Positions 1 to 6,041 of a DNA stretch of 7,995 bases are shown here, piece by piece. The position numbers were made by a program, and so were the translations under genes. Under the pieces are notes generated by a model. The model was not told the DNA's origin. It was given only the letters and a program-made list of their open reading frames with translations, and ran no database searches. This DNA is from Bacillota bacterium. GTDB taxonomy: Bacteria; Bacillota; Clostridia; Christensenellales; Aristaeellaceae. The stretch spans positions 1 to 7,995 of the forward strand of contig JAEWRJ010000105.1 of NCBI GenBank assembly GCA_023460055.1, written 5' to 3'. Every line of letters starts with the position of its first letter. Positions within the stretch are counted from its first letter, which is position 1.

Positions 1-474
1 ACCGGATGCAATGTGCGCGATGAAGCCTTCAGCTACGTCGCAAAGGCGCGGGACGGACGGCGCGATTTTCTGTACATCGGCGGGACAAAGATCGCCGGGT
101 GCCAGATGTACCTGACCGACGCGAATGCCGAGGAAATCAAGATCGCGCCGGGCGGCGCCTGGATCAGCGCGAAGGTACAGCTGACGTTTCGGCAGGCCAG
201 CCAGAACGACGGCAGCCTGTATACGCCGCCCGCTCCACCCCCGCCACCCGCCGCGGCCGGAGGGGGCGGCGGAGGGGGGAACAAGGTGACCATGAAACCG
301 GCCGTCGCCAAAGCAATGAAGGCCATTTTGGCCTTTCAATCAAAAACAATGGCGAAACCTGCCGTTAAAACGCAAGTCAACAAGGCGGTCAACACCATCA
401 ACGCGATCATCAAGGACGCCAAAAAGGCCAGCCCGCCCAAGAACAACCAAAGGCCTACCCTATCCATCAACTAA
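1..474 (+). CDS. Partial phage tail/baseplate-region protein, unrecognised, with basic C-terminal tail
   Basis: The reading frame is open to the left edge of the window, so the true start is upstream. The GTG at 13 has no ribosome binding site and is probably internal. I do not recognise the family. The visible part has three sections. Residues about 1-66 (counted from the GTG) look like a compact beta-rich domain, containing GGTKIAGCQMYLTD and a PGGAW turn. Residues about 70-89 are a Pro/Ala/Gly linker (PPAPPPPPAAAGGGGGGG). Residues 90-153 are Lys/Ala-rich, with 12 Lys and 1 Arg against 1 Asp. The stop at 472-474 is 18 bases before the gp25-like gene. In P2 and Mu the gene before the gp25 homologue encodes a spike or hub component, so a baseplate-associated role is a positional inference only. 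The tail has lower GC than the domain before it. Confidence 0.6.
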   Translation, partial: TGCNVRDEAFSYVAKARDGRRDFLYIGGTKIAGCQMYLTDANAEEIKIAPGGAWISAKVQLTFRQASQNDGSLYTPPAPPPPPAAAGGGGGGGNKVTMKPAVAKAMKAILAFQSKTMAKPAVKTQVNKAVNTINAIIKDAKKASPPKNNQRPTLSIN

Positions 475-492
475 GCGAAAGGAGGCAGCGGC

Positions 493-807
493 ATGGCTGT
501 TTACAGGGTAAATAACATCCCCGCCCCGATCCGCTTTGGGAGGATGGGGCTGGTGGAGCGGACGGTGCAGAACGCGAAAAACCTGATCATGCTCAGGCGC
601 GGAGAGCTGCCCTACGACAGGACCAGGGGGCTTGACCCCGACCTCTATCACCTGCCGGTGCATGAGGCGCGCGATATGCTGCCGCGGGAGATTGACCGGG
701 TGATGATGCTGGAGCCGGACGCGGCGGTTGTCTGGACGGACTGCCATCTGGACGAACGCGGCGAGCTGATCATTGAGGCTGACATCGAGATCGATATTGA
801 GGAATGA
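493..807 (+). CDS. Baseplate wedge protein, gp25/gpW-like
   Basis: A protein of 104 residues matching the T4 gp25 / P2 gpW / XkdS-type baseplate wedge family in size and pattern. The family core is seen at residues 27-49: a helix NAKNLIMLRRGELP followed by YDRTRGLDP. The acidic C-terminus (residues about 85-104) forms the end of the small domain. These proteins form part of the wedge that joins the sheath-bearing tail tube to the baseplate, so the phage very likely has a contractile tail. The ATG at 493 is preceded by GGAGG at 481-485 with 7 bases of spacing. The following gene is gpJ-like, the normal order, but it is separated by 136 bases holding an inverted repeat, which is unusual in this tightly packed region. 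Confidence 0.85.
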   Translation: MAVYRVNNIPAPIRFGRMGLVERTVQNAKNLIMLRRGELPYDRTRGLDPDLYHLPVHEARDMLPREIDRVMMLEPDAAVVWTDCHLDERGELIIEADIEIDIEE

Positions 808-813
808 GCGCGC

Positions 814-922
814 GCAGCGCGCTGCACGCAATGCTAAATGCTAAATGCTGAATGCGAAATGACGGGGGAGAGTCCGCGCTGAAGCGCGACATTCAGCATT
901 CCGCATTCAGCATTTAGCATTT
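814..922. repeat. Nested inverted-repeat element built of 7-base units
   Basis: This fills most of the 136-base gap between the gp25-like and gpJ-like genes. The left arm at 831-861 is four 7-base units (ATGCTAA, ATGCTAA, ATGCTGA, ATGCGAA) plus ATG. The right arm at 890-922 is the reverse complement of similar units. Positions 836-856 and 902-922 are perfect 21-base inverted repeats, and after one mismatch (857/901) four more pairs follow (858-861 with 897-900). Inside the loop is a second hairpin, CGCGC at 875-879 and GCGCG at 884-888 with a TGAA loop. Just outside to the left is a 12-base perfect palindrome, GCAGCGCGCTGC, at 814-825. No T-run follows, so it does not look like an intrinsic terminator. 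It could be a small REP- or MITE-like insertion or an mRNA-stability hairpin. Confidence 0.85.
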
Positions 923-943
923 CCGACCAAAGGGAGGATACGC

Positions 944-2044
944 ATGGACAACACGGAGCTGCATTATGTGAGCTATGACCCGGAGGAAATCTGGAAGGAA
1001 ATGATGCTTGCCTACATCGAGGCGGGCGGCGACCTGCTCTACCCGGGCGACGAGAAGGAAATGCTGCTGAGGTCCGTGCAGGCCGTTGTGACCCAGGTGT
1101 TCGCCGGCATTGACGCGGGCCTGCGGATGCAAACGCTGCGCTATGCCGTGAAGGAGTACCTTGACCTGATCGGGGAAAACAGGAACTGCCCGCGCATCCA
1201 GGCAAGCCCGGCAAGCAGCGAGGTGGAGGTCAGCTTCCGGGCGACGGGCAAATCCGATGTGCTGACAGCCGGGCGCGCGATGACAGCTGACGGGGAAACC
1301 TTCTATGAGCTGGCGGGCGATCTCATTTATACGGGCCTGGCCCAGGTAAGCCGCGCCGCTGTGGTATGCCGGCAGGCGGGCAGCGCCGGAAACGGATTGT
1401 ACGCGGGCGCGCAGATGGCGCTGGCGATTGGGCATGACGCGGTGATCAGCGTGATGGTCACCAAGGACGCGAGCGGCGGCAACGACGCGGAGGATGACGA
1501 AAGCTACCGAGACAGGATACGCCTGCACGGCCTGGCCAGCATCACAACCGGGCCGGCCAGCCAGTACAGAGCGGCCGCCATGAACGTTTCGAGTGAAATA
1601 CTGGACGCCAAGGCCGTCAATGAGGGGGCCGGGCTGGTGGGCATCTACCTGATCATCCAGGACGGGGAAGGCCATGAGGCGATTATCGCGGACGTGGAAG
1701 CGGCGCTGAGCCCGGATGACGTGCGGCCGCTGACTGACACCGTGACCGTGGCGGAGGCTGCGGCCGTCAGCTACACACTGAATGTGAAATACAGAGCGCC
1801 CAGCGGGACAGACATCATCCCCGCGCTGAGCCGGGTGATCGATGAGTATGCCGCCTGGCAGGATAACAGCATAGGCCGCGCCTTTAATCCCGACAGGCTG
1901 ATGGCCTCCATGTACCAGGCGGGCGCTGAGCGCGTGCTGTGGGGAGAAGGAAGCGCCTTTGACGGCGGGCCCGTGGAATACACAGAGATCCAGCAGAGCG
2001 AGCGGTGCAAGGGCGTGATCGCGATGGAGGCGATGGTGCCATGA
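944..2044 (+). CDS. Baseplate J-like protein (P2 gpJ / Mu gp47 / XkdT type)
   Basis: A protein of 366 residues, the usual length for the baseplate J family, which forms the arms of the wedge around the hub in contractile-tailed phages. Family features visible are the helix-turn YLDLIGENRNCPRIQASPA at residues 72-90, followed by a beta-rich section, then the acidic motif GGNDAEDDESYRDRIR at 178-193, and a C-terminal domain with the alternating beta pattern of this family. The ATG at 944 follows GGGAGG at 932-937 with 6 bases of spacing. The TGA at 2042-2044 overlaps the ATG of the gpI-like gene at 2041 by four bases (ATGA), which implies translational coupling. The flanking gp25-like and gpI-like genes confirm the assignment. 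Confidence 0.92.
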   Translation: MDNTELHYVSYDPEEIWKEMMLAYIEAGGDLLYPGDEKEMLLRSVQAVVTQVFAGIDAGLRMQTLRYAVKEYLDLIGENRNCPRIQASPASSEVEVSFRATGKSDVLTAGRAMTADGETFYELAGDLIYTGLAQVSRAAVVCRQAGSAGNGLYAGAQMALAIGHDAVISVMVTKDASGGNDAEDDESYRDRIRLHGLASITTGPASQYRAAAMNVSSEILDAKAVNEGAGLVGIYLIIQDGEGHEAIIADVEAALSPDDVRPLTDTVTVAEAAAVSYTLNVKYRAPSGTDIIPALSRVIDEYAAWQDNSIGRAFNPDRLMASMYQAGAERVLWGEGSAFDGGPVEYTEIQQSERCKGVIAMEAMVP

Positions 2045-2820
2045 TCGAGATTGATATCAGGGAGCTGGTGCCGCGCTTTCTGCGCAAGGACAAAAACGGA
2101 GGCGCCATCGCGGCGGCCATCGAGGCGGCGATGCGGTATACCGCAGCCCAGGCGCTCACGGGGCTGAACCTGGTGGCGGATACCGACACAATGCCCGAGT
2201 GGCGGCTGGATGAAATGGCCTGGGAGTTGAACTGCCTGTATGACTACAGGGCGGGCGCGGAGCAAAAGAGGCGCTGGATCAAGCACAGCATCCCGATCTA
2301 CCGGATCTACGGAACGCCGCGGGCGATCATCAACTACCTGGAGGGCATGTTTGATCAGGTAGAGGTTGAAGAAAACCTGCTGTACGGCGGGGATCCGTTT
2401 CACTTCCAGGTGACACTGACAGGCGAGTGGACGGACGAGAAGGAAGCCTGGGCCAGGCGGGCCGCGGACGTGGCCCGGAATGTGCGCAGCGTGCTGGACG
2501 CCATCGCCGTCGGCAGCCACCACCGCCTCTTCATCGGAGGCAGCGGCGAGGCAGCGGCCGGATTTTCTTACGGCATGACGGGAGACGGCCTGCTGACCGG
2601 CACCCTGCCGCAGGACAACATGGCGGGCGGACTGGCGGAGGCAATGGCTGCCGCCCGGGGCATAGGCGAGGGAAACGTATTCCCCTACCCGAAGGCCGGG
2701 ACGCAGCCTGATATCAACACGGTCGCCGGGCTGGCGGAGGGGTCCGCTGAGGCCGCTATTGACCAAGGGGGCAGCGTTTACCCCTATACCATGTGCGGGA
2801 CACTGATGAGCGGTGAGTGA
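2041..2820 (+). CDS. Tail protein I-like (P2 gpI family)
   Basis: A protein of 259 residues that resembles P2 tail protein I. The N-terminal half carries the family pattern MPEWRLDEMAWELN at residues 51-64, then the Arg-rich KRRWIKHSIPIYRIYGTP at 76-93. P2 gpI acts at the edge of the baseplate and links it to the tail fibres. The C-terminal third (from about residue 170) is Gly/Ala-rich with repeated YGM/YPYT-type turns and probably mediates contacts with fibre proteins. The reading frame is open upstream to 2005, but the ATG at 2041 is chosen because GGAGG at 2026-2030 lies 10 bases before it and because it makes the standard ATGA overlap with the J-like gene. Confidence 0.88.
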   Translation: MIEIDIRELVPRFLRKDKNGGAIAAAIEAAMRYTAAQALTGLNLVADTDTMPEWRLDEMAWELNCLYDYRAGAEQKRRWIKHSIPIYRIYGTPRAIINYLEGMFDQVEVEENLLYGGDPFHFQVTLTGEWTDEKEAWARRAADVARNVRSVLDAIAVGSHHRLFIGGSGEAAAGFSYGMTGDGLLTGTLPQDNMAGGLAEAMAAARGIGEGNVFPYPKAGTQPDINTVAGLAEGSAEAAIDQGGSVYPYTMCGTLMSGE

Positions 2821-2835
2821 GAAGGGAGGGCAATC

Positions 2836-3147
2836 ATGCTGACAACGGCGGCGCTGGGCGCTTTGAGGACCTATCTGAAGGATAATCTGGCCTATGCCAA
2901 GTACAAGGTTGGCGGGACCTATTATCAGGCGGCAATCCAGGAGGCCATCATACTGGGAGACGGGCGGGTATCCGTCACGTTCATTGTGGATCATACCATC
3001 GCGGGGGATATCACGGTGAGCGAAGTGCAGCTCTATAGCCTCAACGGGGTGCTTTGGGTGACCAAGGCGGAGAGCATCACCCGAAAAGACGCGCAGGAGG
3101 GCATCCTGTACCGGTTCAGATTCTCGATAACGGAGGACATTGACTGA
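2836..3147 (+). CDS. Small phage tail protein, function unknown
   Basis: A protein of 103 residues. The first 20 residues look helical (LTTAALGALRTYLKDN); the rest is rich in beta strands and ends with DAQEGILYRFRFSITEDID. The position directly after gpI and the beta-rich make-up suggest a tail-fibre attachment or baseplate-periphery protein, but I do not recognise a named family. The ATG at 2836 follows GGAGGG at 2825-2830. The stop overlaps the start of the next gene by one base (TGATG at 3145-3149), so the two are probably translated together. Confidence 0.8.
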   Translation: MLTTAALGALRTYLKDNLAYAKYKVGGTYYQAAIQEAIILGDGRVSVTFIVDHTIAGDITVSEVQLYSLNGVLWVTKAESITRKDAQEGILYRFRFSITEDID

Positions 3148-3434
3148 TGGGATACGCAAGAAAGAACTGGAAGGATCATGTGGTGCAAAAGCCGCGGACC
3201 TACACAGAGGTGACGAACCCGGACGGGACCAAGACCTACACGCCCGCTCCGGGGGAAATACTCCAGCCGGGAACGCCGCAGAGCGCTACCAACTTCAACA
3301 GCATCGAGGAAGCGCTGCAGCACTGCGCTGTTGCGCTGGACGCGCTCACGATTTTCTACATGGCCATGACGCGCAGCTATGAGGCGCGGATCAAGGCGCT
3401 TGAGGATCAAGTGGCCGCCCTGGCGGGCGGCTGA
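3147..3434 (+). CDS. Small phage protein with C-terminal coiled coil
   Basis: A protein of 95 residues. The N-terminal half contains TYTEVTNPDGTKTYTPAPGE, an extended charged strand-turn region, followed by a segment rich in Asn, Gln and Ser. From about residue 50 it is helical and ends with a short coiled coil (YEARIKALEDQVAALAGG), which would support trimer or dimer formation. Such proteins are common between the gpI homologue and the fibre gene in phages of Firmicutes and are presumed to be structural; the exact role is unknown. The ATG at 3147 shares a base with the previous stop and is preceded by GGAGGA at 3132-3137. Confidence 0.78.
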   Translation: MGYARKNWKDHVVQKPRTYTEVTNPDGTKTYTPAPGEILQPGTPQSATNFNSIEEALQHCAVALDALTIFYMAMTRSYEARIKALEDQVAALAGG

Positions 3435-3450
3435 TAAGGAGGGCAGCGGC

Positions 3451-3654
3451 ATGGCTTTTAATATCATTAAAAACTCGCTGGGTACAGCGGTTCAGGCGGA
3501 TCGGGATCTGCGGGAGATACTGATCGACAGCGCGGACGACCTGGATGATATCCCGCAGGACACGGCACCGGGCAGCGTGGCTTATACCCCCGATATGACG
3601 ATCATGTTCACAAAGGGGAATAACGGCACCTGGTCGAGAATCGGAGGCAGCTGA
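3451..3654 (+). CDS. Small phage protein, function unknown
   Basis: A protein of 67 residues: a short helix (DLREILIDSADDLDDIP) followed by an extended segment with YTPDMTIMFTKGNNGTW and the end SRIGGS. It has no membrane segment or known catalytic motif. The frame is open upstream to 3379, but the ATG at 3451 has AGGAGGG at 3437-3443 and begins after the previous stop (3432-3434). The 15 bases ending in its start codon region (3442-3456) are identical to those at the start of the gp25-like gene (484-498). Its place in the tail operon suggests a minor structural or decoration role. Confidence 0.72.
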   Translation: MAFNIIKNSLGTAVQADRDLREILIDSADDLDDIPQDTAPGSVAYTPDMTIMFTKGNNGTWSRIGGS

Positions 3655-3655
3655 T

Positions 3656-3913
3656 ATGGATGCTGTGAGCGTAGGCGCGGCGCTGGCCCTGATGGCGCAG
3701 CTGGTTCCGGGGCTTTCCGAGGCACTGCAGAATGTCCAGGTAGCGATTGAATCTGCTGGTTCCGCCGCGGATCTGGCCAACGGGGCAGCGGCGAACGCCG
3801 CCAATAACGACAAGGCTTTATCCCTGTACATCACGATGACGTACGCAATTTTGCGCAAGCAGCAAAAGGAGATCGATGATCTCAAAAACGCTGTGACCGC
3901 ATTAGCAACATAA
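3656..3913 (+). CDS. Small Ala-rich phage protein with coiled coil
   Basis: A protein of 85 residues. The N-terminus is moderately hydrophobic (VGAALALMAQLVPGLSEAL), the middle is Ala/Asn-rich (residues about 30-52), and the end is a charged helix, LRKQQKEIDDLKNAVTALA, that scores by eye as a coiled coil. The first segment is too polar for me to call it a membrane helix with confidence, so a holin role is only a remote alternative. It starts two bases after the previous stop (3652-3654) with GGAGG at 3643-3647 lying inside the upstream gene, so translation is probably coupled. Confidence 0.75.
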   Translation: MDAVSVGAALALMAQLVPGLSEALQNVQVAIESAGSAADLANGAAANAANNDKALSLYITMTYAILRKQQKEIDDLKNAVTALAT

Positions 3914-3923
3914 GGAGGACTGC

Positions 3924-4139
3924 ATGGACAACCTGAATAATACGGATCCCCGGGGGATGACCGATGAGGAGATCGCAGCCCTGGAAGAGGAGCGGCGGCA
4001 GGAAGAGGAAGCCCGGCTTGCGCCTTACAGACAGGCGGCGCAGGAGCGCAAAGAGAGCGCCGTCATTATCGCCGAACACGACGAGCTGATGGCTGAGATG
4101 CTGTTTGACCTGGCCATGATGAAGATAGGGGGAGCCTAA
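3924..4139 (+). CDS. Small charged helical phage protein
   Basis: A protein of 71 residues that is almost entirely helical and highly charged: TDEEIAALEEERRQEEEARL forms a coiled-coil-like stretch at about residues 13-32, and the C-terminus EHDELMAEMLFDLAMMK is an amphipathic helix. Similar short proteins often lie just before the XkdX-like gene and the fibre gene in Firmicutes phages; the function is unknown. The ATG at 3924 follows GGAGG at 3914-3918. The TAA at 4137-4139 overlaps the next ATG by one base (TAATG). Confidence 0.78.
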   Translation: MDNLNNTDPRGMTDEEIAALEEERRQEEEARLAPYRQAAQERKESAVIIAEHDELMAEMLFDLAMMKIGGA

Positions 4140-4294
4140 TGGTTTACAAACTGATGAAAAGGATCATCCAGCGCGGCGGCTATGACCGCGCCGCGACGGA
4201 GGCGAAGCTGACCGCTTTTCTGGAAGCCGGCAGCCTGACGCAGGCGGAATACGATGAACTGAGCGCATTGATGGAGGAAACGACCGATGAATAA
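4139..4294 (+). CDS. XkdX-like small tail protein
   Basis: A 51-residue reading frame, MVYKLMKRIIQRGGYDRAAT at the start and TTDE at the end. The pattern K-R-I-x2-x-G-x-Y, then KLTAFLEAGSLTQAEYDELSALM, matches the short XkdX type of phage protein (a Tyr-containing N-terminus followed by a helix and an L-T-x2-E-Y-x-E-L turn-helix). These proteins are found immediately before or after tail-fibre genes in PBSX-like phages; their role is not established. The ATG overlaps the previous stop by one base, with GGAG at 4131-4134, and the end overlaps the variable-protein gene by eight bases (4287-4294), so the three genes look translationally coupled. Confidence 0.75.
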   Translation: MVYKLMKRIIQRGGYDRAATEAKLTAFLEAGSLTQAEYDELSALMEETTDE

Positions 4295-5507
4295 CAGCCC
4301 GCTGGAGTTTCTGGCCAGGATCTATGACAACGTGGTGTTGTATGACACTAACGGGAACCCGAGCATCTTTGTGCGCTTCCCGAAAATGAAATCTATCGAG
4401 CTGGACGCCAGCCTGCCGGACCATACGCACCCGGCATTCATCACCAATGGCGTTGAACAGCCTGAACTGCTGATCGGCAAATACAAGGCCTGCGAACTGG
4501 CGGCGGACGGGACGCTGTACAGCCTGCCGAACATGCCCCCGCGCGTCAGCCTGGGCGCTGACCCCTTCCTGACGCGCCTGCGCGCCTTTGGCGGCGGCGT
4601 GAGCGGCAAAACGGTGGCCGACAGCGGCTTCCTGCTGCTGCTGGCGGCGAAGAACGGCTGGGTACCCAAGGGCAATAACAACTATTCCTACGATTACCGG
4701 GACGGCACGGGCTGGGAATTGAATAAAGCCCTTACCGTCGGCACTGTGCGCGTATTCCGCGGGTGGACCTATGAGTGCCTGATCGCCCATACGACCAGTG
4801 CCGAGCTGATGCCGACCAACGCGCCGGCCTACTGGAAAAAGCTGGCCCACGTCGGCGGAACGCCGGCAAACCCGAGCCAGTTTTCCGCAGACAGCCGCTG
4901 GCAGGGCTACAATACCCTGACCGGCAGCGGGCCGCTGAGCTGGTACCTGGACGGCACGCCCGGCAGCCCGGCTGACCTGAACGGCAACTGCGCCGAGCAG
5001 GACTACGGCTACCGGATCGTGAACTGCGAGATCCAGATCCTGCCTGACAACAACGCGGCCCACCCCACCGCCGACCTGGGCGCGGCCTCCGCTGCCTGGA
5101 AGGCCATCCTGCCCAACCTCGCGGATGACGGCTATACCCTTGTGGCGCCGGGTACAGCGGGTACAGTGAAATGGACCTGGCAAAACAGCAAGCTGACGTT
5201 GGACACCGTGCCGACGGCCTTTGACAACGAACAGAGGAGTACCGCATTCAAAGATCTGGCTGTGAACGCCACCAACATGCCCTTTGTGCCGCACATCCTC
5301 AAGGAACTGGGGATTTTCCCGCTGGCCGGAAGCACGACCCAGGGGCAGGTTTACATCCAAATGACGGCAGACGAGCGCTTCCCGCGGCGCGGCGGCTACT
5401 ACTACAGCGCCTCCGCCGCCGGGTTGGGCTACGAGCACTGCCACTACACCCGCGCGGCCGCGAACACGCTCTATGGCGCCCGCCCCCGCTCCCTGAAAAC
5501 CCTGTAA
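4287..5507 (+). CDS. DGR variable protein, FGE-sulfatase/C-type-lectin-like tail tip or receptor-binding protein
   Basis: A 406-residue protein whose last 43 residues contain the variable repeat. The scaffold fits the formylglycine-generating-enzyme-like (C-type lectin) fold used by many DGR targets: HPAFI at 48-52, GKY at 64-66, PKGNNNY at 127-133, LTGSGPLSW at 211-219, DLNGNCAE at 230-237, EIQILPDNNAA at 248-258 and LKELGIFP at 338-345. Residues 364-402 are the variable region, with conserved RFPRRGG, AGLGYE and YGARPRS around the mutable sites. No FGE catalysis is implied, because this fold serves as a binding scaffold. An apparent extra segment at about 147-185 (GTVRVFRGWTYECLIAHTT ... 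YWKKL) resembles a CBM5/12-type carbohydrate-binding module. Position after the baseplate genes and before the lysis gene suggests a receptor-binding role, as for Mtd of phage BPP-1. The ATG at 4287 follows GGAGG at 4273-4277. Confidence 0.9.
   Translation: MNNSPLEFLARIYDNVVLYDTNGNPSIFVRFPKMKSIELDASLPDHTHPAFITNGVEQPELLIGKYKACELAADGTLYSLPNMPPRVSLGADPFLTRLRAFGGGVSGKTVADSGFLLLLAAKNGWVPKGNNNYSYDYRDGTGWELNKALTVGTVRVFRGWTYECLIAHTTSAELMPTNAPAYWKKLAHVGGTPANPSQFSADSRWQGYNTLTGSGPLSWYLDGTPGSPADLNGNCAEQDYGYRIVNCEIQILPDNNAAHPTADLGAASAAWKAILPNLADDGYTLVAPGTAGTVKWTWQNSKLTLDTVPTAFDNEQRSTAFKDLAVNATNMPFVPHILKELGIFPLAGSTTQGQVYIQMTADERFPRRGGYYYSASAAGLGYEHCHYTRAAANTLYGARPRSLKTL
5375..5493 (+). repeat. DGR variable repeat (VR)
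   Basis: It aligns without gaps with the TR at 6042-6160 (constant offset of 667). There are 14 mismatches, at 5397, 5403, 5407, 5409, 5415, 5416, 5436, 5442, 5445, 5457, 5458, 5460, 5469 and 5470. In all 14 the TR has A; VR has T four times, G five times and C five times. No other base differs. All changes are in codon positions 1 or 2. They alter 11 residues: N371Y, N373Y, N374S, T375A, N377A, N384H, N386H, N387Y, N391A, T392A and N395L (TR residue first). The last 20 bases, 5474-5493, are adenine-free, GC-rich and identical to the TR, fitting the initiation-of-mutagenic-homology (IMH) site. Confidence 0.97.
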
Positions 5508-5527
5508 TCTGGCCCTTGATCACCTGA

Positions 5528-5551
5528 GGGGGTGCGCGATAGCGCATCCCC
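5528..5551. promoter_or_regulatory. DGR target-site hairpin/cruciform downstream of VR
   Basis: An inverted repeat with a 10-pair stem (5528-5537 with 5542-5551, including one G-T wobble) and the four-base loop GATA. It begins 20 bases after the stop of the variable protein and 34 bases after the end of VR. In phage BPP-1 a short GC-rich hairpin with a four-base loop just downstream of VR is needed for efficient retrohoming, its loop being sequence-dependent and its stem structure-dependent. The GATA loop fits the GRNA pattern that I recall for phage DGR target hairpins. No T-run follows, so a terminator is unlikely. Confidence 0.75.
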
Positions 5552-5574
5552 CGGGATTTCCGAAAGGATGAATC

Positions 5575-5967
5575 GTGCCTGACTATGACAAGATCGGCCC
5601 GTGCTGCCAGAAAATCGAGGACATGATGCGCTACGCGAGCGATGTCATTGACCACTGGCCGCCCTACCACAAGTACACTGACGGAGAAGAGATCAGGAGG
5701 CAGATGCTGCTCCTGCTGCGGCTGGCGACCAAGGCCAGGCTGCGGTATTACAACAAGACCACGCTGTCGGAGCTGGACACGGAGAAGGAAGTGCTGAAGG
5801 CCTTCATCCGCGCCGCCAACGCCACCGTGTTTTCAGACAAGAAAGGCCAGAGGCGCCGGCTGCTCTCAGATCACAGCTTCGGGGTATGGAGCGAGAAGAT
5901 CAACGAGATCGGCAAGCTGATCGGCGGATGGATCCAGACCGTGAGCAAGTCACATACAAAAGAATAA
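5575..5967 (+). CDS. avd: DGR accessory variability determinant (Avd-like)
   Basis: A 130-residue, mostly helical protein, close in length to the 128-residue Avd of BPP-1 and in the same place, between variable protein and TR. Avd-type proteins form a pentameric four-helix-bundle barrel that binds the reverse transcriptase and the structured DGR RNA and is needed for cDNA synthesis. Helices can be traced at about residues 9-28, 36-60, 65-86 and 103-125. The composition is basic (23 Lys/Arg against 18 Asp/Glu), with RRR at about 95-97 and ARLR in the middle, fitting RNA binding. The start is GTG at 5575, with GAAAGGA at 5562-5568 upstream; the ATG at 5569 reads into a stop after four codons. 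Confidence 0.88.
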   Translation: MPDYDKIGPCCQKIEDMMRYASDVIDHWPPYHKYTDGEEIRRQMLLLLRLATKARLRYYNKTTLSELDTEKEVLKAFIRAANATVFSDKKGQRRRLLSDHSFGVWSEKINEIGKLIGGWIQTVSKSHTKE

Positions 5968-5971
5968 AAGG

Positions 5972-5993
5972 GCGGCCGCGATGCCGCGTTTTT
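5972..5993 (+). terminator. Possible intrinsic terminator between avd and TR
   Basis: Five bases after the avd stop there is a 5-pair all-GC stem (5972-5976 with 5983-5987, loop CGCGAT) followed by G and five T (5989-5993). This has the layout of a short rho-independent terminator. The stem is short, so termination may be partial. If it works, it would limit late tail-operon transcription into the TR and reverse transcriptase, which would then need readthrough or a separate promoter. I see no convincing promoter between 5994 and 6042. Confidence 0.4.
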
Positions 5994-6041
5994 ATGGGGA
6001 ACATGCTGTGAATTGGGCCAGTCCGTTTGACGGTGGTGGTT

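Noticed and set aside
831..922. 7-base repeats as a small CRISPR array
   Set aside because: Units are adjacent with no spacers, and the two arms are inverted with respect to each other.
1771..3159. A 462-residue open frame on the - strand
   Set aside because: It lies opposite the J-, I- and next tail genes, has no ribosome binding site, and has a composition typical of the antisense of GC-rich coding DNA (rich in Arg, Pro, Gly, His).
4164..5444. A 426-residue open frame on the - strand
   Set aside because: It is antisense to the variable protein, which is supported by strong domain and VR evidence; no start signal and no recognisable domain.
5528..5551. The hairpin after the variable protein as an intrinsic terminator
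   Set aside because: It is followed by CCGGGATTTCC with no T-run, and the avd gene starts 23 bases later; the DGR target-site role fits better.
5994..6041. TTGGGC or TTGACG as a -35 box of a TR promoter
   Set aside because: No matching -10 box is found at proper spacing; downstream sequence is GC-rich repeat.
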